DNA of 64,000 nt from Novosphingobium sp. SG919 (GTDB taxonomy: Bacteria > Pseudomonadota > Alphaproteobacteria > Sphingomonadales > Sphingomonadaceae), in the NCBI RefSeq assembly GCF_012932495.1, contig NZ_JABCNG010000001.1:372001-436000 (forward strand), in the 5' to 3' direction. A model generated the notes under the pieces. It was not told where the DNA came from. It did no database searches and saw nothing but the letters and a program-made list of their open reading frames with translations. Shown in pieces: positions 32,349 to 42,544 of this stretch; the stretch's first letter is position 1; every line of letters begins with the position of its first letter. The position numbers and the translations under genes are program-made.

Positions 32349-35192
32349 CTAGGCATTAGGGGATCGGGCGGCGGTAGGGAAGCCATTCCACCAGCCAACA
32401 TGATCTGCTGGTCCCTGGGAAAGCCAGGCCGTGCCCGATCCGATCGCGGGCCGGTCATGGCCGGTCAGATAAGCCTCGCGCAGGATATGGGCATAGCTCG
32501 CTTGCATCTGCTCTATCGTAGGAAAGCGATCGAGAGAGAGATGCCCCATGGCCGCGATGCGATCCCGCAGATCGGGTTCGCGGGCGACACGGGCAATCGC
32601 GTTGACCAACCCGTCGATGTCCCCCGGTGCATAGAGCAGCCCGCTCTGACCATCGCGCACCTGCTCGGAAATGCCAAACACCGGCGTCGAAACGATCGCC
32701 AGGCCGCGATGCATGGCTTCCTGGATCACCCGGGGAAAGCTTTCCAGCCGCGAGGTGAAGGCCAGGGCGTCGGCAGCCGCATAATAGCGCCAGATTTCCG
32801 GTGTTTCCTTGATGACGGTGATGGTTTCCCGCCGTCCGGCGGGAAGGCCATCGATAAGGCGGTGCATCTCGCGGCTGTATTCGCCGTCGCGATCGCCGGC
32901 GATGACGAATCGGCAGTGCGCCGCCACATCCGCCGGCAATCGCGCGACGGCCTGGACAAGATCCTTCTGTGCCTTGCGCTCGCACACCGTGCCGGGCAGC
33001 AGGAACAGCAGGTGTTCAGGCGAGATGCCGAGCCAGGCGCGTTCCGCCACGCGATCGTAGCGCGCCATCTGCACATCGGCACCGCGCCGGTCGAAGCCGT
33101 TGTAGATGACTTCCACATTGCCCTTGGTGGCAAGCGGTTCATACAACTGCCGGGTGGCGTCGCAGACAAACACGTTGAGATAGGCATTGGCGAAGCAGCG
33201 CCGGCCGATGGCGACATGGTGCTCGCCGTGCTCCCGCAGGTGGTGGAACGGTGGTTCGCTTTCGTGGATCAGCCAGATCCCCGGGATGCCAGCCATTTCG
33301 GCTGCCTTCATCCCCCAGTGCGCCACGATGGTGTTGGCCAGAACGACATCGACCCCAGATCCGTGCAGGGCATCGACAATGCGCGAAAGCTCGCTTTCCA
33401 GCTCGACTTCGGATCGCGTGCCGAAAACGCCCACGTCGGTCTGCACCACCACCCGGCAGCCCGCTTCCTCGAAGCGTTCCCGCAACGGGCCATCGACCAG
33501 GCTGAACACCACCACCTGCGTCATCTCTTCCACCAGTCCGCGCGCGATATCGAGCAAGACCAGCGGGGCGCCTTCATAATTCAGGTTGTGGGCAAACAGC
33601 CCGACGGCAAAGCGCGCCTGCCGTTCGGCCTGACCCAGGTTGACCCGGCGCGCCGGCGTAAAGGTGAAATGATCCTTGGACAGGTTGGCGTTGTAAAGCG
33701 GATCGGTCCACTGGCCATACTGCCGCACGAACGACACCTCTTCAAAGATCTTGTCGTTGCCGCGCCCGCGGCCACGGCTGCTACCCTCGTAGTGATACAA
33801 CTCCACCGTGGGCACGCACACATGGCGCCACCCGGTCTGGCTGAGCCGAAAGCCATAGTCGCAATCGTTGTACGCAACGGAATAATTTTCGTCGTTGAAG
33901 CCGCCGGTTTCGGTGAACAACCGGCGTGGCGTGAGCATGCACGCGGCAGTGACAGCCGAATAGTTGCGCACGGTGATGTCCTGCCCGTGCGGGCCGATCG
34001 ACTGGCGCCGGGTCAGCTTGAATGCGGGTGCTGGCAAGACCTTGTCGAGGAGCTGGTTGACCAGCCCGTTGTGCTGGACGATGTCATCAGGAAAATAGAG
34101 CCGCGCACCGACCGAGGCAATGCCGGGTACCCGCGCCCATCCCACCATCTGCGACAGCCAGTCGGGCCGGATCACTTCCGTGTCGTCGTTCAGGAACAGC
34201 AGGAATTCGCCGTCGGCATGCTTGGCTGCTTCGTTGTTGATGTAAGAGTAGCTGAAGCCGGTGCTGGGAGAGGCAATCGAGATGACTTTGACGTGGGCCG
34301 GCGGCGATGCGATTAGACTGTCGATATAGGCGACGGTGTCGGGTTGGTCGCTCTTGTTGTCGATGACGATCGCCTCGAAGTTCCTGTACGCGGTCAGGGC
34401 CAGCGAATCCACGCAACGCTTGAGCACGCGCCAGTTGTTCTTGCTCGGGATCAACAGCGACACCTTGGGGCCGTCGTCCTCGAAGGCGAAGTCGAACGTC
34501 ATTTCGCCTAGGCGTCGCGCCCAGTCCGGCCGCCGGGCTTGCGCGGCGATGCCCATGGCGGCGAAATGGGCTTTAAGCATGGCAGCAGCGCGTAGCTCGA
34601 GGTCGGCCAGCGCGGCCCGCGGCGGCGTTGCCAGGAGCGCGATCGGCCTCTCTACCCGCGCCACGGCTTCGTTGGGAAGATGCCGCTGATCAAGCCACAG
34701 GCCCCACAAATCCACTGCATCGAATGCCGCCGGCAGGCGCGTGCGGGCCAAGGCATCGGTGCGGATCGCGGCACGGCCAATGTAATTCGTGCCTAGCAGG
34801 AATTCCGGCGACCACGCAGGTTTAAAGAACGGCGTCGGCGCGTCTGCCCCGAAGGCGGCGATGTGATCGCCGTAGATCAGCGTGGGCGCCTGTTCAGCCT
34901 GCCCGATATGGAGAGCCAGCAAGGCCAGGGCATCGGGCAGCAACTCGTCTCCGGGCAGCAGCGGTAGCGCGTAGAGCCCTTCGGCCGGCGTGATCGAAAG
35001 CGGATTTCCGCTCAGGGCGACGACGCGATCGTGCCCCAGGAAACGCGCCATTTCTGCCACCTCGGCTGTGGTTGCGCCCGGAAGATGGACCGTCCAGTTG
35101 GTGTAGATCTGGTCGCGCAGGGCCAACACGGTCTGTCGCGCTTGGGCAAGGTGGATGTGGGGGACAATGATCGCGAACCGTGCATCGGTCAT
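32349..35192 (-). CDS. multi-domain glycosyltransferase (partial GT2 + GT2 + GT4)
   Basis: 947 aa from ATG 35192 (MTDARFAIIVPHIHLAQ), with GGAAAG upstream. Residues 1-215 are a weak GT2-like module (TLIYGDHIAAFG, FFKPAWSPEFLLGTNYIG). Residues about 240-500 are a full GT2 domain (KVSLLIPSKNNWRVLKRCVD, AIVIDNKSD, LLFLNDDTEVIRPDWL, AYNDCDYGFRLSQTGW). Residues about 550-920 form a GT-B domain of GT4 type (GLFAHNLNYEGAPLVLLDI, then LPGTVCERKAQKDL, and SRLESFPRVIQEAMHRGLAI with the nucleotide-sugar Glu). One protein thus could add two or more different sugars in order. It lies between the repeat/HAD protein and kpsE and should build the capsular repeat unit. Confidence 0.88.
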   Translation of the reverse strand: MTDARFAIIVPHIHLAQARQTVLALRDQIYTNWTVHLPGATTAEVAEMARFLGHDRVVALSGNPLSITPAEGLYALPLLPGDELLPDALALLALHIGQAEQAPTLIYGDHIAAFGADAPTPFFKPAWSPEFLLGTNYIGRAAIRTDALARTRLPAAFDAVDLWGLWLDQRHLPNEAVARVERPIALLATPPRAALADLELRAAAMLKAHFAAMGIAAQARRPDWARRLGEMTFDFAFEDDGPKVSLLIPSKNNWRVLKRCVDSLALTAYRNFEAIVIDNKSDQPDTVAYIDSLIASPPAHVKVISIASPSTGFSYSYINNEAAKHADGEFLLFLNDDTEVIRPDWLSQMVGWARVPGIASVGARLYFPDDIVQHNGLVNQLLDKVLPAPAFKLTRRQSIGPHGQDITVRNYSAVTAACMLTPRRLFTETGGFNDENYSVAYNDCDYGFRLSQTGWRHVCVPTVELYHYEGSSRGRGRGNDKIFEEVSFVRQYGQWTDPLYNANLSKDHFTFTPARRVNLGQAERQARFAVGLFAHNLNYEGAPLVLLDIARGLVEEMTQVVVFSLVDGPLRERFEEAGCRVVVQTDVGVFGTRSEVELESELSRIVDALHGSGVDVVLANTIVAHWGMKAAEMAGIPGIWLIHESEPPFHHLREHGEHHVAIGRRCFANAYLNVFVCDATRQLYEPLATKGNVEVIYNGFDRRGADVQMARYDRVAERAWLGISPEHLLFLLPGTVCERKAQKDLVQAVARLPADVAAHCRFVIAGDRDGEYSREMHRLIDGLPAGRRETITVIKETPEIWRYYAAADALAFTSRLESFPRVIQEAMHRGLAIVSTPVFGISEQVRDGQSGLLYAPGDIDGLVNAIARVAREPDLRDRIAAMGHLSLDRFPTIEQMQASYAHILREAYLTGHDRPAIGSGTAWLSQGPADHVGWWNGFPTAARSPNA

Positions 35193-35249
35193 GCAACTAC
35201 TTTCCAAAGGATATTGCTTCATGCCCGAAGCGCATTTCGGGCCTCATGC

Positions 35250-38183
35250 TCAGGCCAGGGTCGCGCCCGAGACCGTTGTGATGCCCTCGAACCGGTCTGG
35301 TGTATCGTTCAGGCGTCCGCGGGCCTCGCCGGAAAGCGCGTTCTCGTTGTCTCTCCACAGCGCGAGCGTGCCTTCCTTCCAGCACGAACCGGCGAAGGCC
35401 TTGGTCATGTCGGAGGCCTGCCCTTTGGCTATGACCAGGGCGCGGGTCTCACCACCGAACAGGTCTTCAAACATGTGGTCGGCCAGACCTTTGACCACGA
35501 TGGCGGGCGGCGCCATGAAGAATTCGAATGTCGTGGCAAGCGCCTCGCTGCCGATCGGGCTGTCGGCCGCAGCCAGGGCCGGGCAGGAGCGCAAGACATC
35601 GTCCATGAATTCCAGCGCTCCGCCGCGCAGGGCATTCAGGGTGTGGCGCGCTTGGGGATGGGTGTCGGTCTCCAGCATGACCGGGCCGCTCTGGCCGTTC
35701 GCATCCATCGCGAAATGCGAGATGCTGCCATGCGTGGCCGACATCAGCAGTTCGAGCAACTGGACATAGCGCACCATCGGATCGTCAGGTGTGCCGCCGC
35801 TGGCAATGAAGGTGCTGTAGCGCAGACCCTTGCTCAACAGGGCCGATACCGCCGGCCAGGTGACGAAATAGAGTCCATCGATCGGCTTGCCGAGCATGTC
35901 GCTTAGATTGTGCTGCACCGTTCCGCGGTAGCCGATGTCGACAATCGCGGCGCCGTGCTGGTCCAGGCCGATCTGGCGCAGATAGGCGTCGTAGGCTTCG
36001 CGGTGATCGTCACAGCGCTGCTGGATGGTGGACGAGAGTTCCTTGATCACGCGATGCAGGTCGGCGTCCGTCCTCGCATCGCGGACGACACGATTGAGAC
36101 GCGCCGGATCGATGGTCTTGATGTCCGCATCGGTCAGCAGCAGCCGGATTTGCAGGAACTGCCGGACAGGCATCGGATAATGGTCGATCGCCGCAATATC
36201 GAGCATGTCTTCCAGCGAGGTGACGCCGGCCGACCGGCAGACCTTGCGGGATGCGAGGAGGTAGGCGGTTTCGGGCAGCTCGGGATCGTGGCGGCGCAGC
36301 AGGTCGAACGCTTCCTTGAGGTAGAAGCCATCGCGCGCGGCAAAATAGAGCCGCTGGTATCCCAGGATCCGCGCCCGCCGGCCCAGCCACTGGGCGAAGG
36401 CTAGTAGCGCGGGGCCCAGCGCTTGCGCGCCATACATGCGCACGGCCCGGGCGGTGCGATCCGCCTCCATGCTGCCATGCAGCGTGCCTTCGCGATGGAT
36501 GAGGTTGCCCGAGACCACCGACTTCCAGAAACCGTCGGTGCGCGCTGGGTCTGCCGCGAACCATTTCCCGAGTGCGGCCGAAGCCGTCATGGCATCGCTC
36601 TTCTGCAGCAAGAGCGCGTGCATGCCCTTGGATCGGGGCACGGAAACATCGGAGTGAGCATTGTCCCCGATATGGAGGATATGCTCGGGCGCGATGTCGA
36701 GCCGGTCGATCAAGTGGTCGAACATCGTGCCATAGTGCTTGGTGGCGCCGATTTCCGAAGAGACCAGCAGCCGATCAAAGCCGCTGATCCCTGCCTTGGC
36801 GACAATCGCTTCGACCGTCGCCTGCGGCATGTAGATGTCGCTCAGCAGATGGATGGGAAGCCCCCGGGCCTGTGCGGTTGCAAATAGCATGCCGCCGATC
36901 GCCTTGCGTTCGCACAGATCGATTTCGAGGGCGCACTCGGCGTCTGCCAGCGCAAGCGATTGTTCCAGCGGAATCCGCGCCAATCGCGCGAAGGCATCAT
37001 AGATTTCCGCAATGGTCACTTCGCGCTCGCCGGCCAGCGCTCGGGCGTCGAGTTCGGCAGCCTTGCGCACGGCAACGAAATCCTCGCCGACAAAGCCTGC
37101 TTCGCGTGCCCGCGGGTCAAGGATGGCAAACACGGTTTCCGGCTTGCCGGTGCGTCGCTCCACCAGGGTATCGAAGATATCGAATGTCACGCACCGGGCA
37201 TTTGCCGATGCCTTGAGGAATGCCGTGAGCGCGGCTTCTTCAGGGCGAGGCACACGGCAGTTGGCGCCGACGGCCGAGACAAGCAGGTTGGTGCGGCGGC
37301 GAGACGGCGCATTGAGCACCGACCACTCCTGCATAGCCGGGTCGCTGCCCATCTGCACATCGGGGTGCGGGCGGCGGCGCTCGAATTGCCCGTTCTCCAG
37401 GAAATGGGCCAGCGGCTCCACGGCACCGGCGATGTCGGGGTTGTTTTCCAGGTAATAGACAGGGTCGAACCGTGGCCCGGGCCAGTTGCCATGCGCGGCG
37501 CCAACGGTCTGGTAATGCAGCAAAGGATGGCGCTGGTCGAGGGCGTCGGACATGTAGCGTGTCCGGTACCAGTGCGTGTCAAAGAAAGCGTTGGGATTGC
37601 GGCCGTTTTCCCCATGGCCATAGACCATGTAGTGCATCATCGGCTCGATGCCCGCAGCGCGGATGTCCGGGTTGGCTTCCAGATAATGCCGGGGGTCGAA
37701 ATAGGGGGAGGGCGTGCGCCCCTCTTTCCAGCCAAACATCACATAGTGCCAAAGTGGTTCTACATTTGCTTCGGCAACATCGGCGTTGTGCGAGAGATAC
37801 CAACTCGGCGAAAAATAGGGGTTGGGTGCGTGCCCCTGGCGCCAGCCCGACTGGAGGTAGTGCTCCACCGGATCCTGATCTAGAAATCCGTCGAGATATG
37901 TATTTATGTAAAATGTAGTGTCAAAATAAGCGCTTGGCTGGCGAGCCTCGAAGCGGCCATGACGCTTGAAATGGACTTTGGGGTCCAGGCCTTCGGTAGC
38001 GACGTCGGGATACTGCGTCAGATACCAATCGTGGTCGAACAGCGGAAAATCTGCTGTAGTGCCAATCGCAGCACTTACCTTGGGTTCATTGCCCCGCGCG
38101 CGGTTTCCATCAATCCATCCACGAATACGGGAAATCGACGGTGCAATCTTGCGCGTTGCATCGGACAAATTCTTCGACGTCAT
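35250..38183 (-). CDS. six-repeat HAD-family protein (COG5610-like) of the polysaccharide locus
   Basis: 977 aa. Residues 49-275 hold six imperfect tandem repeats of 37-39 aa starting at F49, F87, F124, F162, F201 and F239. Their consensus is F-D-x2-WY-L-x2-NPD plus PL-HY-x3-G. This repeat is seen attached to transferases and hydrolases in polysaccharide loci. Residues about 330-540 are an HAD domain: DIFDTL with Asp335/Asp338, LLSDIYMP, and HIGDNAHSDV. The C-terminal 400 residues have YFAARDGFYLKEAFDLL and IVDIGYRGTVQHNL, typical of the COG5610 group. That family's reaction is not established; a sugar-phosphate substrate is likely. It is the first gene of the minus-strand capsule-export operon. 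The ATG has a weak ribosome-binding site. Confidence 0.78.
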   Translation of the reverse strand: MTSKNLSDATRKIAPSISRIRGWIDGNRARGNEPKVSAAIGTTADFPLFDHDWYLTQYPDVATEGLDPKVHFKRHGRFEARQPSAYFDTTFYINTYLDGFLDQDPVEHYLQSGWRQGHAPNPYFSPSWYLSHNADVAEANVEPLWHYVMFGWKEGRTPSPYFDPRHYLEANPDIRAAGIEPMMHYMVYGHGENGRNPNAFFDTHWYRTRYMSDALDQRHPLLHYQTVGAAHGNWPGPRFDPVYYLENNPDIAGAVEPLAHFLENGQFERRRPHPDVQMGSDPAMQEWSVLNAPSRRRTNLLVSAVGANCRVPRPEEAALTAFLKASANARCVTFDIFDTLVERRTGKPETVFAILDPRAREAGFVGEDFVAVRKAAELDARALAGEREVTIAEIYDAFARLARIPLEQSLALADAECALEIDLCERKAIGGMLFATAQARGLPIHLLSDIYMPQATVEAIVAKAGISGFDRLLVSSEIGATKHYGTMFDHLIDRLDIAPEHILHIGDNAHSDVSVPRSKGMHALLLQKSDAMTASAALGKWFAADPARTDGFWKSVVSGNLIHREGTLHGSMEADRTARAVRMYGAQALGPALLAFAQWLGRRARILGYQRLYFAARDGFYLKEAFDLLRRHDPELPETAYLLASRKVCRSAGVTSLEDMLDIAAIDHYPMPVRQFLQIRLLLTDADIKTIDPARLNRVVRDARTDADLHRVIKELSSTIQQRCDDHREAYDAYLRQIGLDQHGAAIVDIGYRGTVQHNLSDMLGKPIDGLYFVTWPAVSALLSKGLRYSTFIASGGTPDDPMVRYVQLLELLMSATHGSISHFAMDANGQSGPVMLETDTHPQARHTLNALRGGALEFMDDVLRSCPALAAADSPIGSEALATTFEFFMAPPAIVVKGLADHMFEDLFGGETRALVIAKGQASDMTKAFAGSCWKEGTLALWRDNENALSGEARGRLNDTPDRFEGITTVSGATLA

Positions 38184-38738
38184 ACCGTTTCGTTACCCGA
38201 AAACTGTGATGGGGACATTTACGCACGCGGGGAGTTTGCGAATCATTTGGGGACAGAGCGAATCAACTGATCGAATACATCCAGCGCGAAGCCATGATGC
38301 CGCCGTCCTCTATGATCGCGGAACGCCCGTGGAACAGCCGCGTGTGCATGTCGCAGGCAGCGGATGCTCTCATGCAATTATGAACCAGTTTAACTAGATA
38401 GGATTATTGTGCAACGCAAAATTGCCGTGCTTGCCGTGTGCCAAAGGCAGCGTCATACCAGGCATCACCGGGGTCTGCCCAGGCGATGCGGGCCTTGTTA
38501 GATAAACCTTTGACAAAGCTTGAAACTCCATCGCTCATGGAGCCAACTCGCAGTCGCGCAACGCAAACAGAGAGGTGGCCGGCCAGAGTCGGTCCTCCAC
38601 CAGCCTTTGCGCCTATAACACACTAAAAGACGTTGGGTTCCGGCGCTTTACTCTGCCTTGCCGCGAAATTTTGTAATACATTGTATCGCATGGGAAATTT
38701 TTCAGAATTTTTGCGTTTGCAGAAATTTTGCTGTATAT

Positions 38739-38757
38739 CCGGCTTGACAGAAGCCGG
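38739..38757. repeat. palindrome CCGGCTT-N5-AAGCCGG, possible operator
   Basis: A perfect 7-bp inverted repeat with a GACAG spacer in the divergent capsule control region. Immediately upstream, TTGCGT-N17-TATATC (38711-38739) reads as a weaker promoter whose -10 abuts this palindrome, so a bound protein would block it. It could also be a small RNA hairpin. Confidence 0.4.
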
Positions 38758-38813
38758 CGGTTGAGAGCACCTGACCGCATTGCAGCATGCCTGATTTCAT
38801 TCCTTCGCCGCGT

Positions 38814-38841
38814 TTGAAAAGTCAGGCTCTGGGCTTATAAT
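38814..38841 (+). promoter_or_regulatory. near-consensus sigma-70 promoter upstream of rmlC
   Basis: TTGAAA (38814-38819), a 16-base spacer and a perfect TATAAT (38836-38841). Transcription would begin near 38848, leaving a leader of about 165 bases before rmlC. It is the best promoter match seen in the window. Confidence 0.65.
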
Positions 38842-39012
38842 CTGCCTGAAAATCTTGATCTTAGCCTCAGAAAATTGGTGGTTGTACGATGCGGCGCTGG
38901 TGTCATGGGACTCGCTCAGTGTGCAATGGCCGCTGGACTCGGCGGCGTCGCTCGGCGACTTCTGATTTAAACATCTGAAGGCCAAAAATATCATCTCGAT
39001 TAAGAGTAAAAA

Positions 39013-39582
39013 ATGCAGGTATTATCTTATGACATTCCCGGTGTCCGGCTATTCGTTCCTCGTCATATTGGCGACGATCGTGGCTATTTTGCCGAGACCT
39101 TTCGTCAGGATATTTTTGCAGAGCACTGCGGTGGCGCCGTTTTCTTGCAGGACAACGAGTCCATGAGTGTGCGCCCGGGCACTGTTCGTGGGCTGCACTT
39201 TCAAAGCGCGCCACACGCCCAGGGCAAGCTTGTACGCTGCACAGCGGGAGGTCTTTTTGACGTTGCTGTTGATATTCGGAATGGTTCGCCGACGTTTGGC
39301 CAGTGGGTCGCGGAGATGCTCACGCCTGGCAATGGCAAGCAGTTGTGGGTGCCGTCCGGCTTCGCCCATGGCTTCTGCACGCTCGAACCCGAGACGGTTA
39401 TCGCCTATAAGGTGACGGATTATTATAGCGCCGAGTGCGACAAGGGGTTGTTGTGGAACGATCCTGCCTTGGCCATTGCCTGGCCCGATCTAGCCGATCC
39501 CGACACGCTGTCGGGCAAGGACAGGCGGCAGCCAAGGCTGGCCGAACTGCCCGCGTATTTCGGCATGGAATGCGCCGGCTAA
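39013..39582 (+). CDS. rmlC: dTDP-4-dehydrorhamnose 3,5-epimerase
   Basis: 189 aa, the usual size. It epimerises C3 and C5 of dTDP-4-keto-6-deoxyglucose, the third step to dTDP-L-rhamnose. The cupin barrel shows GYFAETFRQDIF, the catalytic His62 in RGLHFQ, GKLVRCTAG, WVPSGFAHGFCTLEP and KVTDYYS, which holds the catalytic Tyr. It is first in an rmlC-B-D-A operon, 30 bases before rmlB. ATG 39013 has AAGAG 5-6 bases upstream. Confidence 0.95.
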   Translation: MQVLSYDIPGVRLFVPRHIGDDRGYFAETFRQDIFAEHCGGAVFLQDNESMSVRPGTVRGLHFQSAPHAQGKLVRCTAGGLFDVAVDIRNGSPTFGQWVAEMLTPGNGKQLWVPSGFAHGFCTLEPETVIAYKVTDYYSAECDKGLLWNDPALAIAWPDLADPDTLSGKDRRQPRLAELPAYFGMECAG

Positions 39583-39612
39583 GTTGTTGCATCCGTTTCG
39601 GAGCATTTTCTC

Positions 39613-40677
39613 ATGCGCGTAATCGTTACCGGCGGTGCCGGCTTCATCGGATCGGCTCTTGTCCGGTTCCTTGTCCTGGAAAAGGGCTATGAGGTCCTGA
39701 CCATCGATGCTTTGACCTATGCCGGGTGCGAGGCGTCGCTTCGTGCGGTTGAGGGCAGGCCGAACCATCGCTTCTTGCAGGCAGACATCCGTGACGGTGG
39801 CGCGATGGCAGCGGCGATCGGCGCGTTCAGGCCTGATCGCATCATGCACCTGGCGGCTGAAAGCCATGTCGATCGATCAATCACCGGAGCAGCGGATTTC
39901 ATCCAGACCAACATGGTGGGAACGTTCGTTCTGCTGGAGGCGGCGCGCGCCTATTGGAACGATCTAGACAGCGCGGCCAAGGCTGCCTTCCGTTTCCTCC
40001 ACGTGTCCACGGACGAGGTCTACGGCTCGCTCGGGGATGCCGGGCTGTTCACGGAAAGCACGTCGTACGATCCATCTTCCCCCTATTCCGCGTCGAAGGC
40101 GGCTTCGGATCACCTCGCCAAGGCCTGGCAGCGCACTTATGGGCTGCCAGTGGTGGTGTCCAATTGCTCCAACAACTATGGCCCTTACCACTTCCCCGAG
40201 AAGCTCATTCCGCTGACCATTCTCAACGTCCTGGAAGGCCAGCAACTGCCGGTATACGGCAAGGGTGAGAACGTGCGGGACTGGCTCTATGTGGAAGACC
40301 ACGCCCGCGCGCTGGACCTGATCATCGCGCGCGGCCGGGTGGGGGAAACCTACAACGTTGGCGGTCGCAACGAGCGGCGCAACATCGACGTTGTGCGGCG
40401 GATTTGCGCGGTGCTTGATCGCCTGGTGCCGGGGGAGGCACCGCGTGAAGACCTGGTTGCCTTCGTAACGGATCGCCCCGGACACGATGCCCGCTATGCA
40501 ATCGATGCCACCAAGTTGGAAATCGAACTGGGCTGGCGCGCGCAGGAAACGTTCGACAGCGGGATCGAAAAGACCGTGCAATGGTATCTCGACAACGCAT
40601 GGTGGTGGCGCCCCTTGCGCGATCGCTACGACGGCGCGCGTCTGGGCCTTGAAAGCAAGTCGAAGGTGGGTGCATGA
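39613..40677 (+). CDS. rmlB: dTDP-glucose 4,6-dehydratase
   Basis: 354 aa extended SDR. NAD-binding [12 protein letters not shown] is near the N-terminus, followed by [23 protein letters not shown], catalytic [11 protein letters not shown], and [14 protein letters not shown] for substrate binding. It converts dTDP-glucose to dTDP-4-keto-6-deoxyglucose. CGGAG precedes the ATG by 9 bases. Its stop overlaps the rmlD start by four bases. Confidence 0.96.
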   Translation: MRVIVTGGAGFIGSALVRFLVLEKGYEVLTIDALTYAGCEASLRAVEGRPNHRFLQADIRDGGAMAAAIGAFRPDRIMHLAAESHVDRSITGAADFIQTNMVGTFVLLEAARAYWNDLDSAAKAAFRFLHVSTDEVYGSLGDAGLFTESTSYDPSSPYSASKAASDHLAKAWQRTYGLPVVVSNCSNNYGPYHFPEKLIPLTILNVLEGQQLPVYGKGENVRDWLYVEDHARALDLIIARGRVGETYNVGGRNERRNIDVVRRICAVLDRLVPGEAPREDLVAFVTDRPGHDARYAIDATKLEIELGWRAQETFDSGIEKTVQWYLDNAWWWRPLRDRYDGARLGLESKSKVGA

Positions 40678-41558
40678 GAATTGCGGTCACGGGCCGCTCC
40701 GGCCAGGTCGTGACAAGCCTGATCGAGCGCGGCGCGGTTGCCGGGCACGAGATCGTGCCGCTCGGGCGGCCCGAACTGGACCTGGGTGATCCGGATTCCG
40801 TTCACCACACTATTGCTGCCTGCGCGCCCGATTTGGTCGTGTCGGCGGCAGCCTACACAGCTGTGGACAAGGCGGAAAGCGAACCCGAACTGGCCTTTGC
40901 CGTCAACGCCCAGGGAGCGGGGGCCGTGGCTCGCGCGGCGGCGGCGTGCAATGCTCCGGTGATCCACCTTTCTACCGACTACGTGTTCGATGGCCTGCTT
41001 GGACGGCCCTACGCGGAAGGTGACCCGACCGGCCCGACCGGGGTCTATGGCGCGTCCAAGCTGGCGGGCGAAACCGCCGTCCTGGATGGCCACCCCGGTC
41101 AGGCAACCGTGCTGCGGGTCGCCTGGGTCTACAGTCCGTTCGGTGGTAATTTCGTCAAGACGATGCTGCGCCTGGCCGCCGATCGCGACGAGATCGGCGT
41201 GGTGGCCGATCAGATCGGCAACCCGACCAGCGCGCTGGACATTGCCGATGGCGTGCTGACAGTGGCGGACAATCTTGTGCGCCGTGCGGACCCTGGCCTG
41301 CGCGGTGTGTTTCACATGACGGCCGCCGGCGAGGCAAGCTGGGCCGAGTTCGCCGAAGCCATCTTTGCCGCATCGCCCCCTCTTGACGGCCCACAGGCCC
41401 GTGTGCGGCCGATCGCCACGCAAGATTACCCTACGCCCGCCCGGCGACCGGCCAATTCCCGCCTGGACAGCCGGCTGCTCGCCCAGGTGCATGGCGTGGC
41501 TCTGCCGTCATGGCGGGATTCGATGAACACTGTGGTTGGCCGCCTGCTCAGGGCCTGA
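40674..41558 (+). CDS. rmlD: dTDP-4-dehydrorhamnose reductase
   Basis: 294 aa [19 protein letters not shown] is the N-terminal NADPH-binding motif. [20 protein letters not shown] is a hallmark of RmlD, STDYVFDG and YGASKLAGE hold the catalytic Tyr/Lys, and [18 protein letters not shown] follows. It makes dTDP-L-rhamnose from the RmlC product. ATGA overlap with rmlB. Confidence 0.95.
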   Translation: MRIAVTGRSGQVVTSLIERGAVAGHEIVPLGRPELDLGDPDSVHHTIAACAPDLVVSAAAYTAVDKAESEPELAFAVNAQGAGAVARAAAACNAPVIHLSTDYVFDGLLGRPYAEGDPTGPTGVYGASKLAGETAVLDGHPGQATVLRVAWVYSPFGGNFVKTMLRLAADRDEIGVVADQIGNPTSALDIADGVLTVADNLVRRADPGLRGVFHMTAAGEASWAEFAEAIFAASPPLDGPQARVRPIATQDYPTPARRPANSRLDSRLLAQVHGVALPSWRDSMNTVVGRLLRA

Positions 41559-41595
41559 CGGCAGGGGCCACCAACTCGAACAAGGAAGCGATGGC

Positions 41596-42474
41596 ATGAA
41601 GGGTATCATTCTGGCGGGGGGGAGCGGGACCCGGCTCTATCCCATGACGCTGGCCACTTCCAAGCAGCTCATGTCGGTCTATGACAAGCCGATGATCTAC
41701 TATCCGCTCAGCACCCTGATGCTCGCGGGCATTCGCGAGGTGCTGATCATCTCCACGCCGCGCGACCTTCCCGCGTTTCGGGCGCTGCTGGGCGATGGAG
41801 CGCAATGGGGCATGCAGCTCGAATATGCGGAGCAGCCCAGCCCGGACGGACTGGCGCAAGCCTATGTGATCGGCGCAGACTTTGTGAGCGGCCAGCCATC
41901 GGCGCTCGTTCTGGGCGATAACATCTTCTATGGCCATGGCTTGCCCGCGCTGCTGGCATCCGCCTCATCGCGCCAGCGTGGAGCCAGTGTCTTTGCCTAT
42001 CACGTGTCCGATCCGGAGCGGTACGGCGTAGTCTCGTTCGACACCGACATGAAAGCCATTTCGATTGAGGAAAAGCCGGTGCAGCCGCAGTCCAATTGGG
42101 CAGTCACCGGGCTCTACTTCTATGATGCGCAAGTCGTCGACATTGCCGCTGACCTCAAGCCGTCGGCCCGTGGCGAGCTGGAGATCACCGACGTCAATCG
42201 GGTCTATCTCGAGCGCGGCGAACTCTCGGTGGAGATCATGGGGCGGGGCTATGCGTGGCTCGACACCGGAACCCCGGACAGCCTGCTCGATGCGGCGGAA
42301 TATGTGCGAATCCTGGAAAAGCGGCAGGGTTTCAAGATCGCCAGCCCGGAAGAGATCGCGTTCCGCAGCGGGTTCATCGATGCGGCCGGCCTGGAAAGGG
42401 CGATCGATAAGCTGGGCAAATCGGATTATGGGCGCTACTTGCGCACCGTATTGTCAGGGCGTGGCGCGCGGTGA
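41596..42474 (+). CDS. rmlA: glucose-1-phosphate thymidylyltransferase
   Basis: 292 aa from ATG 41596, with AAGGAAG upstream; the longer frame would start inside rml[12 protein letters not shown] is the nucleotidyltransferase signature. [30 protein letters not shown] with the metal-binding Asp, [20 protein letters not shown] and [13 protein letters not shown] are all as in RmlA. It makes dTDP-glucose and is feedback-controlled by dTDP-rhamnose in known cases. It is the last gene of the rml set; kpsD follows after 70 bases. Confidence 0.96.
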   Translation: MKGIILAGGSGTRLYPMTLATSKQLMSVYDKPMIYYPLSTLMLAGIREVLIISTPRDLPAFRALLGDGAQWGMQLEYAEQPSPDGLAQAYVIGADFVSGQPSALVLGDNIFYGHGLPALLASASSRQRGASVFAYHVSDPERYGVVSFDTDMKAISIEEKPVQPQSNWAVTGLYFYDAQVVDIAADLKPSARGELEITDVNRVYLERGELSVEIMGRGYAWLDTGTPDSLLDAAEYVRILEKRQGFKIASPEEIAFRSGFIDAAGLERAIDKLGKSDYGRYLRTVLSGRGAR

Positions 42475-42544
42475 CCGGCGCGGCGCCCCCCCGTCGATTG
42501 ATCGATGCCATGGGTCGGCGCGGCCTATCTTGCGGAATTCGTTG

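Larger units (their letters stand above)
38184..39012. other. 829-base divergent intergenic region between the two capsule half-operons
   Basis: No convincing gene is seen. A 62-codon open frame at 38438-38626 has no family resemblance and atypical codons. The stretch 38640-38760 is clearly AT-richer than the rest of the window. It holds a near-consensus promoter for rmlC and a palindrome, listed separately. The minus-strand promoter of the HAD/export operon must also be here; CATAAT- and AATAAT-like -10 elements near 38370-38415 are candidates without good -35 partners. The region probably integrates regulation of both operons. Confidence 0.6.

Noticed and set aside
38438..38626. 62-codon plus-strand frame in the capsule intergenic region, considered as a transposase remnant
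   Set aside because: No transposase motif, terminal repeats or target duplication could be seen.
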